Part shown: positions 37,252 through 45,671 of the stretch, piece by piece
How the letters are laid out: the number at the start of each line of letters is the position of its first letter
Numbering within the stretch: the stretch's first letter is position 1
Assembly (NCBI GenBank): GCA_963798985.1
Contig: CAWCVL010000005.1
Span: 124,001-188,000, forward strand
From: JACCTU01 sp963798985
Lineage (GTDB): Bacteria; Actinomycetota; Thermoleophilia; Gaiellales; Gaiellaceae
Reading direction: 5' to 3'
Length of the DNA stretch: 64,000 bases
The notes under the pieces: model-generated
What the model saw: only the letters and a program-made list of their open reading frames with translations
Database searches by the model: none
Told to the model about the DNA's origin: nothing
Position numbers and translations under genes: made by a program

Positions 37252-38598
37252 ATGGACGACCACACGACGAGTTGGGGCATCGAGCCGGTCCCTGAGCGGC
37301 TGAGGGTCCTCGGCCTCGTCGACCAGGTACTGCTCTGGGGCTCGCTCGGCGTCTCGCTGCTCGTGATCGTCGTCGGCGCCCTGCTCGTGCCGGCGCTCTC
37401 GCTCCGGGACGCGCTGCTCGCAATCGTGCTCGGCGGGCTGATCGGCAACGCGATGCTCGCGAGCGCGGGAGTGATCGGAGCCGACGCGCGCGTGCCCGGG
37501 ATGGTGCTGATGCGCGCGCCCCTCGGCCGCGTCGGCTCGTACGCGCCGACCGTGCTCAACACGCTCCAGTGCTGGGGCTGGGCGACGTTCGAGCTGATCA
37601 TCATCGCGGCGGCCGCAGCGGCCCTCTCCGACGAGCTGATCGGCGTCGGCGCGCGGTGGTTCTGGACGCTCGTGTTCGGTGCGGTCGCCGCCTCGCTGGC
37701 GCTGATGGGGCCCGTCTCCGTCGTGCGCCGCCTGATTCGCCGCTACGCGGTCTACGTCGTGCTCGCGTCGCTCGTGTACCTGACGTGGTGGTCGTTCTCC
37801 GAGGCGGACCTCTCACAACTCTGGCACGCGGAGCCCGAGGGCGGCCTGACGCTCTGGATCGGGATGGACCTCGTGATCGCGATCACCGTCTCCTGGGTGC
37901 CGCTGATCCCCGACTACACGCGCTTCTCACGCGACCGGCGCGCGGCGTGGTGGGGCGCCGGGCTCGGCTACTTCGTCGCTGCGACCTGGATGCTCGTGCT
38001 CGGGGTACTGCTCGTGCTCACGCGAGGGCTCTCCGATCCCGCAGAGTTGCCCGCGTCGGTCGTCGGCGCGGGCCTCGCGGCCGCGCTCGCAGTGCTCGCG
38101 ATCACCGTCGACGAGGCCGACGAAGCCTTCGCCAACATCTACTCGAGCGCGGTCTCGCTCCAGAACCTCGTCCCCCGCGTTCCGCAGCGCGCGCTCGTCG
38201 TGCTCGTCTCGGTCGCCGCGACGATCGGCGCGCTTGCCCTCGACCTGCGCCGATACCAGGACTTCCTCTTCCTGCTCGGCGCGTTCTTCGTCCCGCTGCT
38301 CGGCGTCCTGCTCGCGCACTGGCTGTTGAACAACGCGCACTACTCGCGGTCTGACGTCTTCGACGCGCCGCCGTTTCGGCCGGCGCTGCTCGCCGCCTGG
38401 CTCGTCGGCTTCGCCGTCTACCAGTGGCTCCACCCGACCGGCCCCGGCTGGTGGGTCGACGCGGTGGAGTCCGTGCGACCTCCGACGGGCGGGCTCGACG
38501 CGATCGGCGTCTCGATCCCGAGCTTCATCGCGGCATTCGTCCTCGCCGCGACCGCCGCATCGCTGCTCAGCCGGCGAGCAGCCCCGTCGCGTACATGA
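37252..38598 (+). CDS. cytX: NCS1-family permease, CytX-like thiamine-precursor transporter
   Basis: A 448-residue permease of the cytosine/purine/hydantoin family with about 12 hydrophobic segments. The family opening is WGIEPVPERLRVLGLVDQVL, then GADARVPGMVLMRAPLGRVG (about 82) and WVPLIPDYTRFSRD (about 220). The TPP riboswitch directly upstream identifies a thiamine-related substrate, most likely hydroxymethylpyrimidine (HMP), the role assigned to CytX. No thiamine synthesis gene is adjacent. The ATG at 37252 is fixed by the GGGAG in the riboswitch. Confidence 0.88.
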   Translation: MDDHTTSWGIEPVPERLRVLGLVDQVLLWGSLGVSLLVIVVGALLVPALSLRDALLAIVLGGLIGNAMLASAGVIGADARVPGMVLMRAPLGRVGSYAPTVLNTLQCWGWATFELIIIAAAAAALSDELIGVGARWFWTLVFGAVAASLALMGPVSVVRRLIRRYAVYVVLASLVYLTWWSFSEADLSQLWHAEPEGGLTLWIGMDLVIAITVSWVPLIPDYTRFSRDRRAAWWGAGLGYFVAATWMLVLGVLLVLTRGLSDPAELPASVVGAGLAAALAVLAITVDEADEAFANIYSSAVSLQNLVPRVPQRALVVLVSVAATIGALALDLRRYQDFLFLLGAFFVPLLGVLLAHWLLNNAHYSRSDVFDAPPFRPALLAAWLVGFAVYQWLHPTGPGWWVDAVESVRPPTGGLDAIGVSIPSFIAAFVLAATAASLLSRRAAPSRT

Positions 38599-39724
38599 TC
38601 GTGATCCCCCCGAGGAACCCGCCGAGCACCCAGCCACTCGTCAGGCCTCCAGGCGCGCGCGTGCGCAGCCAGCGCCCGACCTCGACGACCACCTCGAAGG
38701 CCGCGCCGGCCGCAGCTGCGAAGAAGATCACACCGAGCACGTCGCTCCGCACGTAACCGCCGGTCCACGTGCCGAGAATCGTCGGCGCCCCGGCGATCAG
38801 GACGAGCAGGCCGAGCCGCGCGAATGACGCGCGGCGCTCGTCGGTCGTCGCAGTCGCGATCCCCAGACCCTCGGTCACGTTGTGGACCATGAAGCCGATG
38901 ATCAGGAACGTCCCGAGCGCGAGCTCGCCGAACGCAAACGACGTGCCGATCGCGAGCCCCTCGCCGAAGTTGTGCAGCCCGATTCCGATCGCCACCAGCG
39001 TCGCGAGGGCGGCGAGCTTGTGCGAGAGGTACGTCAGCGTCAGGTAGGAGACGACGAAGCCCAGCAGGACGATGCCCGCTCCGCCGAGCGCGGATGGAAG
39101 CGCGGCCTGGAGCTCGAACGCCTCCGAGAGAGCCTCGAGCGCGAGGAAGGTCAGCAGCCCGGCGGTCAGCGCCATGAACGCCGCCAGCCACTCGGGCCGT
39201 GCGCGCCGCAACGACGGGAGCCACAGCAACCCGAGCGCCACGGGGATCACGCCGACGAAGAGCCCGACGAGGGCGAAGCCCAGGAAGCCCTTCGCCGAGG
39301 GTTCGGGCGTCTCCACTGCAGCGGCGATCTCGTGCGTGGTCTCGATCCCCGACGAGCTGGTGATTCCGATCAGCAGCGGCTCCTCGTCGACCCAGTCGTA
39401 AGGGATCACGATCGTCGCCGAGCGCAGTCGCTCGAGCGTGGGGCCGCCCTCGAGGCTGAACGTGACGATGGCGTCGTCGACCGTGACGCTCGCGATCGTC
39501 AGGTCTTCCGGCTGCGGGTTCGTCACGCGAACCTTGATCTCGCCCGGCTTGAACTCCACCCCCCGGACGTCGAATGCGTCTGCGGGGGGCGGCGTGCGGC
39601 CGAGGAGGTCGATCAATGAGCCACCGGTGGCGGCGAAGAGCGACACCATCGCCACGAGCGCGACGAGCGGGACCAGCGCCCAGAGGCGCCACGCCCCGGA
39701 CATGCGCGCCGCGATCTCCGTCAC
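38567..39724 (-). CDS. ZIP-domain metal transporter with extracytoplasmic N-terminal domain
   Basis: A 385-residue protein. After one signal-anchor segment (LWALVPLVALVAMVSLFAA) there is a soluble beta domain of about 110 residues (FKPGEIKVRVTNPQPEDLTI), then a ZIP domain with metal-site helices GIGLHNFGEGLAIGTSF and FMVHNVTEGLGIAT. The cupredoxin-like strand pattern of the outer domain may bind metal. GTG 39724 overlaps the TGA of the multicopper oxidase, so the two are made together under the DtxR-type operator. The fusion is unusual for ZIP proteins. Confidence 0.88.
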   Translation of the reverse strand: MTEIAARMSGAWRLWALVPLVALVAMVSLFAATGGSLIDLLGRTPPPADAFDVRGVEFKPGEIKVRVTNPQPEDLTIASVTVDDAIVTFSLEGGPTLERLRSATIVIPYDWVDEEPLLIGITSSSGIETTHEIAAAVETPEPSAKGFLGFALVGLFVGVIPVALGLLWLPSLRRARPEWLAAFMALTAGLLTFLALEALSEAFELQAALPSALGGAGIVLLGFVVSYLTLTYLSHKLAALATLVAIGIGLHNFGEGLAIGTSFAFGELALGTFLIIGFMVHNVTEGLGIATATTDERRASFARLGLLVLIAGAPTILGTWTGGYVRSDVLGVIFFAAAAGAAFEVVVEVGRWLRTRAPGGLTSGWVLGGFLGGITIMYATGLLAG

Positions 39725-40713
39725 TCGACCACGTCGAAGAAGCCCATCCACCCGAGCTCGGCGAACTCCGACTGGTGCGCGTGGAACATGAACCGCCCGG
39801 TGTTCGCGAAGTCGATCTCGAGGATCCCGCGCTCACCCTGACAGAGCATGACCGTGTCGGTGTACTCGACGATCTCGTCGCGGCCCGTGTGGTAGTAGCG
39901 GAAGAAGTCGCCGTGCAGGTGGAAGGAGTTGATCAGGTCGAACTCGGTGAGGTTCACGAGGTAGATGCGCACCGTCTGGGATCGCGAGACGCGGATCGGA
40001 TAGCGCGCGTAGTAGAACGCCGGGCCGTTCACCGCATAGAAGTTGTTTCCACCGTCGCCGTCGGTGTCGAAGCCGTTCATCACCATCACGAATTCCTGCG
40101 CAGGCTTGCGCGGCTTCGGCGGGTCGATGATGAACGCGCCGTAGAGGCCCTTGTGGATGTGCTTCTTCAGCGGCGTCGAGTGGCAGTGGTAGAGCTGCAT
40201 CCCCCACGGCCTCGCCGGGAACTCGTAGGTGAACTCACCGCCCTTGGGAATGATCTCGAAGACGCCGTCCATGTTCGCGGGGTGGATGCCGTGGAAGTGG
40301 ATCGTGTGCGGGTGCTCGCCCTCGTTGCGGAAGTGCACGCGCAGCAGATCGTCCTCGGTCGCGCGGATCACGGGCCCCGGCGCCGTGCCGTTGTAGGTCC
40401 ACGCCGGGAACGTGACGCCCTGCGCGACCTCGATGTCGTGGTCGCGCGCGACGAGCGTGTACTCCCGCACGCGGCCGGGCTGGTGCGGCAGGGCCGGCGG
40501 CGGCGTGAGGAGCGCGTCGATCGCCGGGTTCCGCTCGATCGAGGGCGCCTCGTTCCCGATCATCGCCGCATGCCCGGCGGGGGCATGTGTCTGGTCATGG
40601 CCCTCGTGGGTCGCCGAGTGCTCTGTCTCGGCGAACGCGACCCGGGCGAGCGGGCCGGCGGCGAGCAGGGGTACCGCGGCCCCGAGGAGCCTCTTCCGGC
40701 TGAATTTTGCCAT
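39721..40713 (-). CDS. Secreted two-domain multicopper oxidase
   Basis: A 330-residue exported copper oxidase. The Tat-like signal SRKRLLGAAVPLLAAG is at the N terminus, then a His-rich linker (HEGHDQTHAPAGHAA). Copper ligands are HTIHFHGIHP, LYHCHSTPLKKH, NSFHLHGDFF and the C-terminal MFHAHQSEFAELGWMGFF, which contains the blue-copper His and Leu/Met side. It could oxidise a metal ion (Mn, Fe, Cu) or a phenol. ATG 40713 sits directly against the palindromic operator, so its mRNA is probably leaderless. Confidence 0.9.
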   Translation of the reverse strand: MAKFSRKRLLGAAVPLLAAGPLARVAFAETEHSATHEGHDQTHAPAGHAAMIGNEAPSIERNPAIDALLTPPPALPHQPGRVREYTLVARDHDIEVAQGVTFPAWTYNGTAPGPVIRATEDDLLRVHFRNEGEHPHTIHFHGIHPANMDGVFEIIPKGGEFTYEFPARPWGMQLYHCHSTPLKKHIHKGLYGAFIIDPPKPRKPAQEFVMVMNGFDTDGDGGNNFYAVNGPAFYYARYPIRVSRSQTVRIYLVNLTEFDLINSFHLHGDFFRYYHTGRDEIVEYTDTVMLCQGERGILEIDFANTGRFMFHAHQSEFAELGWMGFFDVVE

Positions 40714-40733
40714 GTCTAAACTGTATATTAGAC
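40714..40733 (+). promoter_or_regulatory. Palindromic operator between MCO and DtxR-family genes
   Basis: GTCTAA (40714-40719) and TTAGAC (40728-40733) are exact inverted half-sites with an 8-bp AT-rich centre (ACTGTATA). The site fills the space between the two divergent starts and overlaps any promoter there (TATATT could be a -10 element). A binding site for the adjacent DtxR/MntR-type protein is the natural inference. Confidence 0.75.
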
Positions 40734-40738
40734 AAACC

Positions 40739-41398
40739 TTGAGCGAGACCGCAAGCCTCTCCACGTCCGTCCAGGACTACGTGAAGGAGCTCTACAAGCT
40801 CCAGGCCGGTGGCCGTGCCTCTACCTCCGCGCTCGCGCGCCGGATGGGGGTCGCGCCCGCCTCGGCGACCGCGATGCTGAAGAAGCTCGCCCAGCTCGGC
40901 CTCGCAGAGCACGAGCCCTACCGGGGTGCACGCCTGACCCGGCGAGGCGAGCTCGTCGCGATCGAGATGATCCGCCACCACCGGCTGCTCGAGCAGTACC
41001 TCTCCACCCAGCTGGGGCTCCCTTTGGAAGCCGTCCACGCCGAGGCGGACCGGCTCGAGCACGCGCTCTCGGAGGAGCTGGAGGCGCTCATCGACGCCTC
41101 GCTCGGCTTCCCGACGCACGACCCGCACGGCGACCCGATCCCGAGCGCGGAGCTCGAGCTCGACTTCGCGCCGGAGCGCTCGCTCGCCGACGTCGAGGCC
41201 GGCGCGACCGCCACCGTGCGGCGGGTTCCCGACACGGACCGCGAGCTGCTCCGCCATCTCGCCGAGCTCGGTCTCGTTCCGGGGGCGTGCATCACCGTGA
41301 CGATGCAGGAGCCGTTCGAGGGCCCCGTGGTGGTCCGGTCAGCAGGAGCCGACCACGCGATCTCCCGCGAGCTAGCGGCGCGAATCGGCGTCGAGTAA
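40739..41398 (+). CDS. DtxR/MntR-family metal-dependent repressor
   Basis: A 219-residue metalloregulator. The winged helix is TSALARRMGVAPASATAMLK (about residues 24-43), then GARLTRRGELVAIEMIRHHRL (dimer helix; split GARLTRRGELVA, IEMIRHHRL). Metal-binding residues lie in HAEADRLEHALSEEL and FPTHDPHGDPIP. A C-terminal FeoA/SH3-like domain (VRRVPDTDRELLRHLAELGL) completes the IdeR layout. With Mn or Fe bound it would repress itself and the MCO-ZIP operon. TTG 40739 is chosen because ATG 40712, in frame, lies inside the operator overlap; a leaderless ATG start remains possible. Confidence 0.92.
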   Translation: MSETASLSTSVQDYVKELYKLQAGGRASTSALARRMGVAPASATAMLKKLAQLGLAEHEPYRGARLTRRGELVAIEMIRHHRLLEQYLSTQLGLPLEAVHAEADRLEHALSEELEALIDASLGFPTHDPHGDPIPSAELELDFAPERSLADVEAGATATVRRVPDTDRELLRHLAELGLVPGACITVTMQEPFEGPVVVRSAGADHAISRELAARIGVE

Positions 41399-41454
41399 CC
41401 GGCAGCACGCTCTTCTATCTGACTTTCGTCGGCTGAACAGCGAAGATCCGCGTC

Positions 41455-42258
41455 GTGAGTGGGCTCGCGGTCCTCGGGAACGTGGCGATCGACGTCATCG
41501 ACGGCGGGAAGCCGCAGGTCGGGGGCGGGCCATACCACTGCGGTCAGGGGCTGCGCCTGCTCGAGCGGCGCGCGCACGTCGTAGCGAAGTGCGCTCCGGA
41601 AGATCGCGCGCTCGTCGTCCCACAGCTCGCCTCCATGGGCCTGCAGCTGACGATGGTGGACGCAGAGCAAACCGCCGCCTTCGCACTGCGCTACGAAGGC
41701 GAGGTACGCACGACCGAACTGCAAGCCGTCGGCGATCCATGGCAGCCGGAGGATCTCGCCGCGATCGGCGAGGCGGAGTGGGTGCATGTCGCCCCACTCG
41801 TCCAGTCCGACTTCCCTGCCGAGACGATGGAGGCCCTCGCGGTCGGTCGCAAGATCTCGTACGACGGCCAGGGGCTCGTGCGCTGCGCCGAAGTCGGCAA
41901 GGTCCGCTTCGACGACCAGTTCGACCGGGACGTCCTGCGCAGCGTCACGTTCCTCAAGCTCGCCGAGGAGGAAGCGAGCGTGATCCTGCGTGACGTGAAC
42001 GAGCGCTCGATCGAGCGGCTCGGCATTCCCGAGGTCATCGTCACGTACGGCTCCCGCGGCTCGGTCGTCTACGCGGGCGGGGACACGACTCCCGTGCCGT
42101 GCCACCCGATCCAAGGCGTCGACCTGACCGGCTGCGGCGATGTGTTCGGCGTCGGCTATCTCGCGGCGCGAAGCGACGGGCTCGGGCCGGTGGCCGCCGC
42201 ACGCCGCGCCACCGCCCTCGTGGCGCTGCTACTCACGAACCGCAAGCGTCGCCGCTAG
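41455..42258 (+). CDS. PfkB-family carbohydrate kinase-like protein
   Basis: A 267-residue ribokinase-fold protein. The N-terminal segment LAVLGNVAIDVIDGGKPQVGGGPYHCG has the family's GG hinge, and the C-terminal signature is VDLTGCGDVFGVGYLAA (about residue 219). The usual D-T-x-G-A-G-D reads D-L-T-G-C-G-D; the catalytic last Asp is present. The protein is shorter than most PfkB kinases (about 300). GTG 41455 follows 55 bp of non-coding DNA after the dtxR gene. Substrate unknown. Confidence 0.82.
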   Translation: MSGLAVLGNVAIDVIDGGKPQVGGGPYHCGQGLRLLERRAHVVAKCAPEDRALVVPQLASMGLQLTMVDAEQTAAFALRYEGEVRTTELQAVGDPWQPEDLAAIGEAEWVHVAPLVQSDFPAETMEALAVGRKISYDGQGLVRCAEVGKVRFDDQFDRDVLRSVTFLKLAEEEASVILRDVNERSIERLGIPEVIVTYGSRGSVVYAGGDTTPVPCHPIQGVDLTGCGDVFGVGYLAARSDGLGPVAAARRATALVALLLTNRKRRR

Positions 42259-42264
42259 GCCCTC

Positions 42265-43113
42265 CTACAGACGGAACTCGCCGCGGGCGACCACAACGGC
42301 CGAGCCGCCGACCTCGACGCGCTCGATCGCATCCGCCGAGCCGTCGGCGCGCGCGAACAGCGTCGAGGGACGGCCCACCTCCGCGCCCTGCGAGATTCGG
42401 ATCTCCTCGCCCCAGCCGATGCGCCCGTGGCGGGCGAGGTGGACTGCCAGCGGCCCGGCGGCGGATCCGGTGGCCGGGTCCTCCGCCACGCCCTGGCCGG
42501 GCGCGAACAACCGCGTCTTCCAACGGTCACCGGACCCGGCGAAGCAGTTCACGCCTCCGATCCCCGCAACACCTCCGAGTGCCCTCTGGTCGGGATCGAC
42601 GGCGGCGACCTCGTCCTCGCTCGCCAGCGCGACGTAGACGAAGCGCATGCCGTTGTCGTAGAGCTCGACCGGGAGCTCCGAACGCTCGACGCCGAGCGTG
42701 GCCAGGAGCTGGGCCTCGTCGTCGAAGGGCTCGATCGTCGGGATCGGCTGGTGCATCCGACCGAACACGATCTTCGGGCCTTCTCGTTCGAGCCAGACCG
42801 GAACGACGCCCGAGCCCGTCTCGATCGCGATCACCTCGAGCTGCATGGGCTGCGCAAGCACGAACGCCGTCCCGAGCGTCGGGTGACCGGCGAAGGGGAT
42901 CTCGGCAGCGGGCGTGAAGATCCGGATCCGAACATGGGCCTCGGCGTCGGTCGGGTAGACGAAGACGGTCTCGCTGAACGCCATCTCCTTCGCCAACGGC
43001 TGGAGAAGCTCCTCGGGAATGTCGCGTGCGTCGGTGAACACCGCGAGCTGGTTGCCCTGCAGCGGCGTGTCGGTGAACACGTCCGCGACGACGTAGCGAT
43101 AGGTGCCCGGCAT
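42265..43113 (-). CDS. PhzF-family isomerase/epimerase
   Basis: A 282-residue protein of the diaminopimelate-epimerase fold. Signatures are VVADVFTDTPLQGNQLAVF at the N terminus, the catalytic Glu region AFSETVFV (about residue 45), FAGHPTLGTAFVL (about 74) and the second loop EDPATGSAAGPLAVHLA (about 212). PhzF proteins isomerise trans-2,3-dihydro-3-hydroxyanthranilate in phenazine synthesis, but most genomic homologues have other, unknown substrates, and no phenazine genes are here. Start ATG 43113 (CAT at 43111-43113). Convergent with the kinase gene. Confidence 0.92.
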   Translation of the reverse strand: MPGTYRYVVADVFTDTPLQGNQLAVFTDARDIPEELLQPLAKEMAFSETVFVYPTDAEAHVRIRIFTPAAEIPFAGHPTLGTAFVLAQPMQLEVIAIETGSGVVPVWLEREGPKIVFGRMHQPIPTIEPFDDEAQLLATLGVERSELPVELYDNGMRFVYVALASEDEVAAVDPDQRALGGVAGIGGVNCFAGSGDRWKTRLFAPGQGVAEDPATGSAAGPLAVHLARHGRIGWGEEIRISQGAEVGRPSTLFARADGSADAIERVEVGGSAVVVARGEFRL

Positions 43114-43149
43114 CGCGGCGACTCTAGTCCGCAGAAACTGGGCGCGCGG

Positions 43150-43569
43150 TCAGCTCTCCTCGGGGCTGTGGCAAACCGCCTCGAGCTTGAACCCGTGAGG
43201 CTCGAGCCAGTACGTCGCAAAACAGTGCTCACCGTACTGAGGGAACTCGCGTGGCTCGTCCAAGATGACGGCCTCCCGTGCGCGTGCCCATTGGTGCGCC
43301 GCTCGGACGACCGCTCTGCTCGCGACCAGGAACGCGAGGTGATGAAGGCCCGTTTGCCCGCGCGAGTACGTTCCCGGTTCCTCTGCTTGGTAGAAGAACA
43401 GCTGCGAGCCGAGAGCACCGTCAGGCCCGTAGTTGAGTGGTCCTTCGGGGCCTGTCTCGAACCACTCGCGGAGCCCGAGCACGTGCATGAGCTCGTCGTA
43501 GTACTGCTTGGTCGCGACGAGATCCGGTACGCCGATCCCGATGTGGTCGATGAATCCGGGTTGGGCCAT
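43150..43569 (-). CDS. Glyoxalase/VOC-superfamily protein
   Basis: 139 residues, two beta-alpha-beta-beta-beta modules. The first starts FIDHIGIGVPDLVATKQYY, with His near residue 9; the second TGLHHLAFLVASRAVVRAAH, with His near 73; the last metal-ligand Glu is in YWLEPHGFKLEAVCH (near 127). It binds a divalent metal and may act as a lyase, dioxygenase or resistance protein. Its role cannot be fixed from sequence. Divergent from the alpha/beta hydrolase gene by 72 bp. Confidence 0.85.
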   Translation of the reverse strand: MAQPGFIDHIGIGVPDLVATKQYYDELMHVLGLREWFETGPEGPLNYGPDGALGSQLFFYQAEEPGTYSRGQTGLHHLAFLVASRAVVRAAHQWARAREAVILDEPREFPQYGEHCFATYWLEPHGFKLEAVCHSPEES

Positions 43570-43641
43570 TAGCACCTCCACGTCGTTAACCGAGGCGATC
43601 GTGCCGACTCTAGTGGGCGCAGGTGAAAGGATGGCAGGGCC

Positions 43642-44436
43642 TTGCCATACGCAGTGCGTAACGGCCTCAGGCTGTATTACGAGCGAGAGGGAAGCGCAGC
43701 GCCGCCGCTTCTGTTCGTCCACGGCTGGTGCTGTAACCACACGTTCTTCGAGCCGCAGTTCGAGCACTTCAAGTCGTCCCACACTGTCATCGCGATGGAC
43801 CTACGCGGCTGTGGCCGCAGCGACCGGCCCGAGGCCGGGTACGACCTCCCTACCCTTGCCGACGATGTCGCGTGGCTGGCGAGCTCGATCGGGATCTCGC
43901 GACCGATCGTCGTCGGCCACAGCCTCGGAGCCATGGTCGCAATCGAGCTTGCGGCGAGGCACCCGTCCGTGCCGCTGGCGATCGTCGCCGACGATCCTGG
44001 ACCGATCAACCCGCTGCCGGAGACGCGGAGGATCTTCGAGGGCTTCGCGCGCGACCTCGACGGCCCCAACGGCGAGGCCGCTCGACGTGCGTGGGTCGAG
44101 GACACGCCCGGCCCGACCGTGGACGCCGACCGAAGGAGTTGGATCGTCGAGACGATGTGCGCGGTCCCCTTGAGCGTGGCGGCTGCCGGCATCCGGGGTG
44201 TCAACGAGTGGAACGGTTCCGCCGCGCTGGAGCTGTGCGAACAGCCGTTGCTCGTGCTGCGTTCGGGGACAGGAGGGAGCAACGAAGCAGCACGCCTTCT
44301 CCCGCTCAAGCCCGATCTCCAGTTCGGCGTGACGGTCGGCGCTGGGCACTTCCATCAGATCGAGGTGCCGGAGCAGGTGACGTCGATGATCGAGCGCTTC
44401 ATCCACGTTGCCGTTCTCGAGTCGGCGGCCGGCTAA
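43642..44436 (+). CDS. Alpha/beta hydrolase
   Basis: A 264-residue hydrolase. The oxyanion-hole segment is LLFVHGWCCNHTFF (about residue 23), the nucleophile elbow IVVGHSLGAMVAIE gives Ser near 95, and the catalytic His is in GAGHFHQIEVPE near 238. The strand DLRGCGRSDRP is typical for haloalkane dehalogenase/lipase-like members. TTG 43642 is the start, with GTG possible. Substrate unknown; it could be an esterase or C-C hydrolase. Confidence 0.88.
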   Translation: MPYAVRNGLRLYYEREGSAAPPLLFVHGWCCNHTFFEPQFEHFKSSHTVIAMDLRGCGRSDRPEAGYDLPTLADDVAWLASSIGISRPIVVGHSLGAMVAIELAARHPSVPLAIVADDPGPINPLPETRRIFEGFARDLDGPNGEAARRAWVEDTPGPTVDADRRSWIVETMCAVPLSVAAAGIRGVNEWNGSAALELCEQPLLVLRSGTGGSNEAARLLPLKPDLQFGVTVGAGHFHQIEVPEQVTSMIERFIHVAVLESAAG

Positions 44437-45005
44437 AGCGCGCGTCGCACGATGGTCCGCTTGTTCGCGGGGCGGTACGACTCGAACCCGTGCGCGAGGT
44501 AGAGGTCGATGCCGCCCATGTAGTCGTGCGGGTCCGAGGCGTGCGCGTACGCCTCGACCCAACGACCGCCGCGCGAACGCGCGTGGTCGACAGCTGCATC
44601 GAGCAACGCGCCTGCGACTCCTCGTTGGCGGGCCGGCTTGTCGATCACGAAGCAGACGATCGACCAGACATCATCATCGTCGTCGTCGTCGCGCGGCCGG
44701 TACTGCGGCGAGTGGAGGAGGTCGTGAAACTGCTCGCGCGGTCCGATCGAGACCCAACCGACGGGTGAGCCGTCCACATACCCGAGCAGTCCCGGCTCGC
44801 GTCCTGCCCTCACGAGCGAGCCCATTGCGCGCTTCTTGGGCGTCCCGTGACCGAGCGCGCGGTTGCGCCAGTACATGCACCAGCACCCGGGAGCCGGCGA
44901 GTTCCGGTGCCCTCCGCGCGGACCGCGTCGCTCGAAGAGCTCGATCAGGTCGTGCCACCGGTCCGCCGTGACGGGATGCACGTCCAGCGCGACCTCGCGC
45001 GTCAT
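44433..45005 (-). CDS. GNAT-family N-acetyltransferase
   Basis: A 190-residue acetyltransferase: substrate-side N terminus (DLIELFERRGPRGG), SWM-like CWCMYWRNRALGHG, the strand PVGWVSIGPREQF, and the acetyl-CoA motif PARQRGVAGALLDAAVDHAR (about residues 130-149). A run of seven Asp (near residue 112) is coded by a GTC/ATC-type triplet tract at 44671-44694 and looks like a slippage-prone loop. Its stop overlaps the alpha/beta hydrolase stop (convergent). Substrate unknown. Confidence 0.85.
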   Translation of the reverse strand: MTREVALDVHPVTADRWHDLIELFERRGPRGGHRNSPAPGCWCMYWRNRALGHGTPKKRAMGSLVRAGREPGLLGYVDGSPVGWVSIGPREQFHDLLHSPQYRPRDDDDDDDVWSIVCFVIDKPARQRGVAGALLDAAVDHARSRGGRWVEAYAHASDPHDYMGGIDLYLAHGFESYRPANKRTIVRRAL

Positions 45006-45015
45006 GGCTCGGACG

Positions 45016-45618
45016 CTAGCCGACTGCGCCGAGCGCGACGGCGACGCCCGCGCGGTAACACGCTCTGCAGCGTGCCTCGTACGAGTCGAGCGCGCCGATC
45101 TGGATCGTCGCGCCGTCGAACGGCGCAGGCTCCCCGTCGACGAGCCGCTGGGTGCGCGTCGCAGCGCCGCCACACACGTGGCAGACGGCCTGCAGCTTGT
45201 CCACGAACTCCGCGAGGCAGAGCAGCAGCGGCATGGGACCGAACGGCTCGCCGCGGAAGTCGCGATCGAGACCAGCAGCGACGACGCGCTTGCCGCGCGC
45301 GACGAGCTCCTGCACCGCCTCGACGATCGCCGGCTCGAAGAACTGCGCCTCGTCGATACCGACGACGTCGTACGCCTCCGCGCGGCGCAGGGTCTCCCCG
45401 GCGCCCTCGACCGCGACCGCGCGCATCCTGGCCCCGGCGTGGCTGACGACATGCGAGACGTCGAAACGGTCGTCGATCCGCGGCTTCACGATCAGGACCC
45501 GCTGACCGGCGATCTCCGCGCGGCGAAGGCGACGGATGAGCTCCTCGCTCTTGCCGCTGAACATCGGGCCACAGACCACTTCGAGCCAGCCACCGCTGCC
45601 GGGGACGGTACGGATCAC
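45016..45618 (-). CDS. tdk: Thymidine kinase
   Basis: A 200-residue type II thymidine kinase for pyrimidine salvage. The P-loop is VVCGPMFSGKSEELIRRL (about residues 14-31), the lid and catalytic Glu are in VGIDEAQFFEPAIVE (Glu near 90), and the zinc ribbon is held by CHVCG (about 145) and CRACYR (about 185). Length and all motifs are typical. It begins at ATG 45618 and precedes the GNAT gene by 10 bp. Confidence 0.97.
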   Translation of the reverse strand: MIRTVPGSGGWLEVVCGPMFSGKSEELIRRLRRAEIAGQRVLIVKPRIDDRFDVSHVVSHAGARMRAVAVEGAGETLRRAEAYDVVGIDEAQFFEPAIVEAVQELVARGKRVVAAGLDRDFRGEPFGPMPLLLCLAEFVDKLQAVCHVCGGAATRTQRLVDGEPAPFDGATIQIGALDSYEARCRACYRAGVAVALGAVG

Positions 45619-45671
45619 GGCGCCGGACCCTACAAGGAGGTCCCGACGGCACCGGTCGTATCCTTGCGGGC

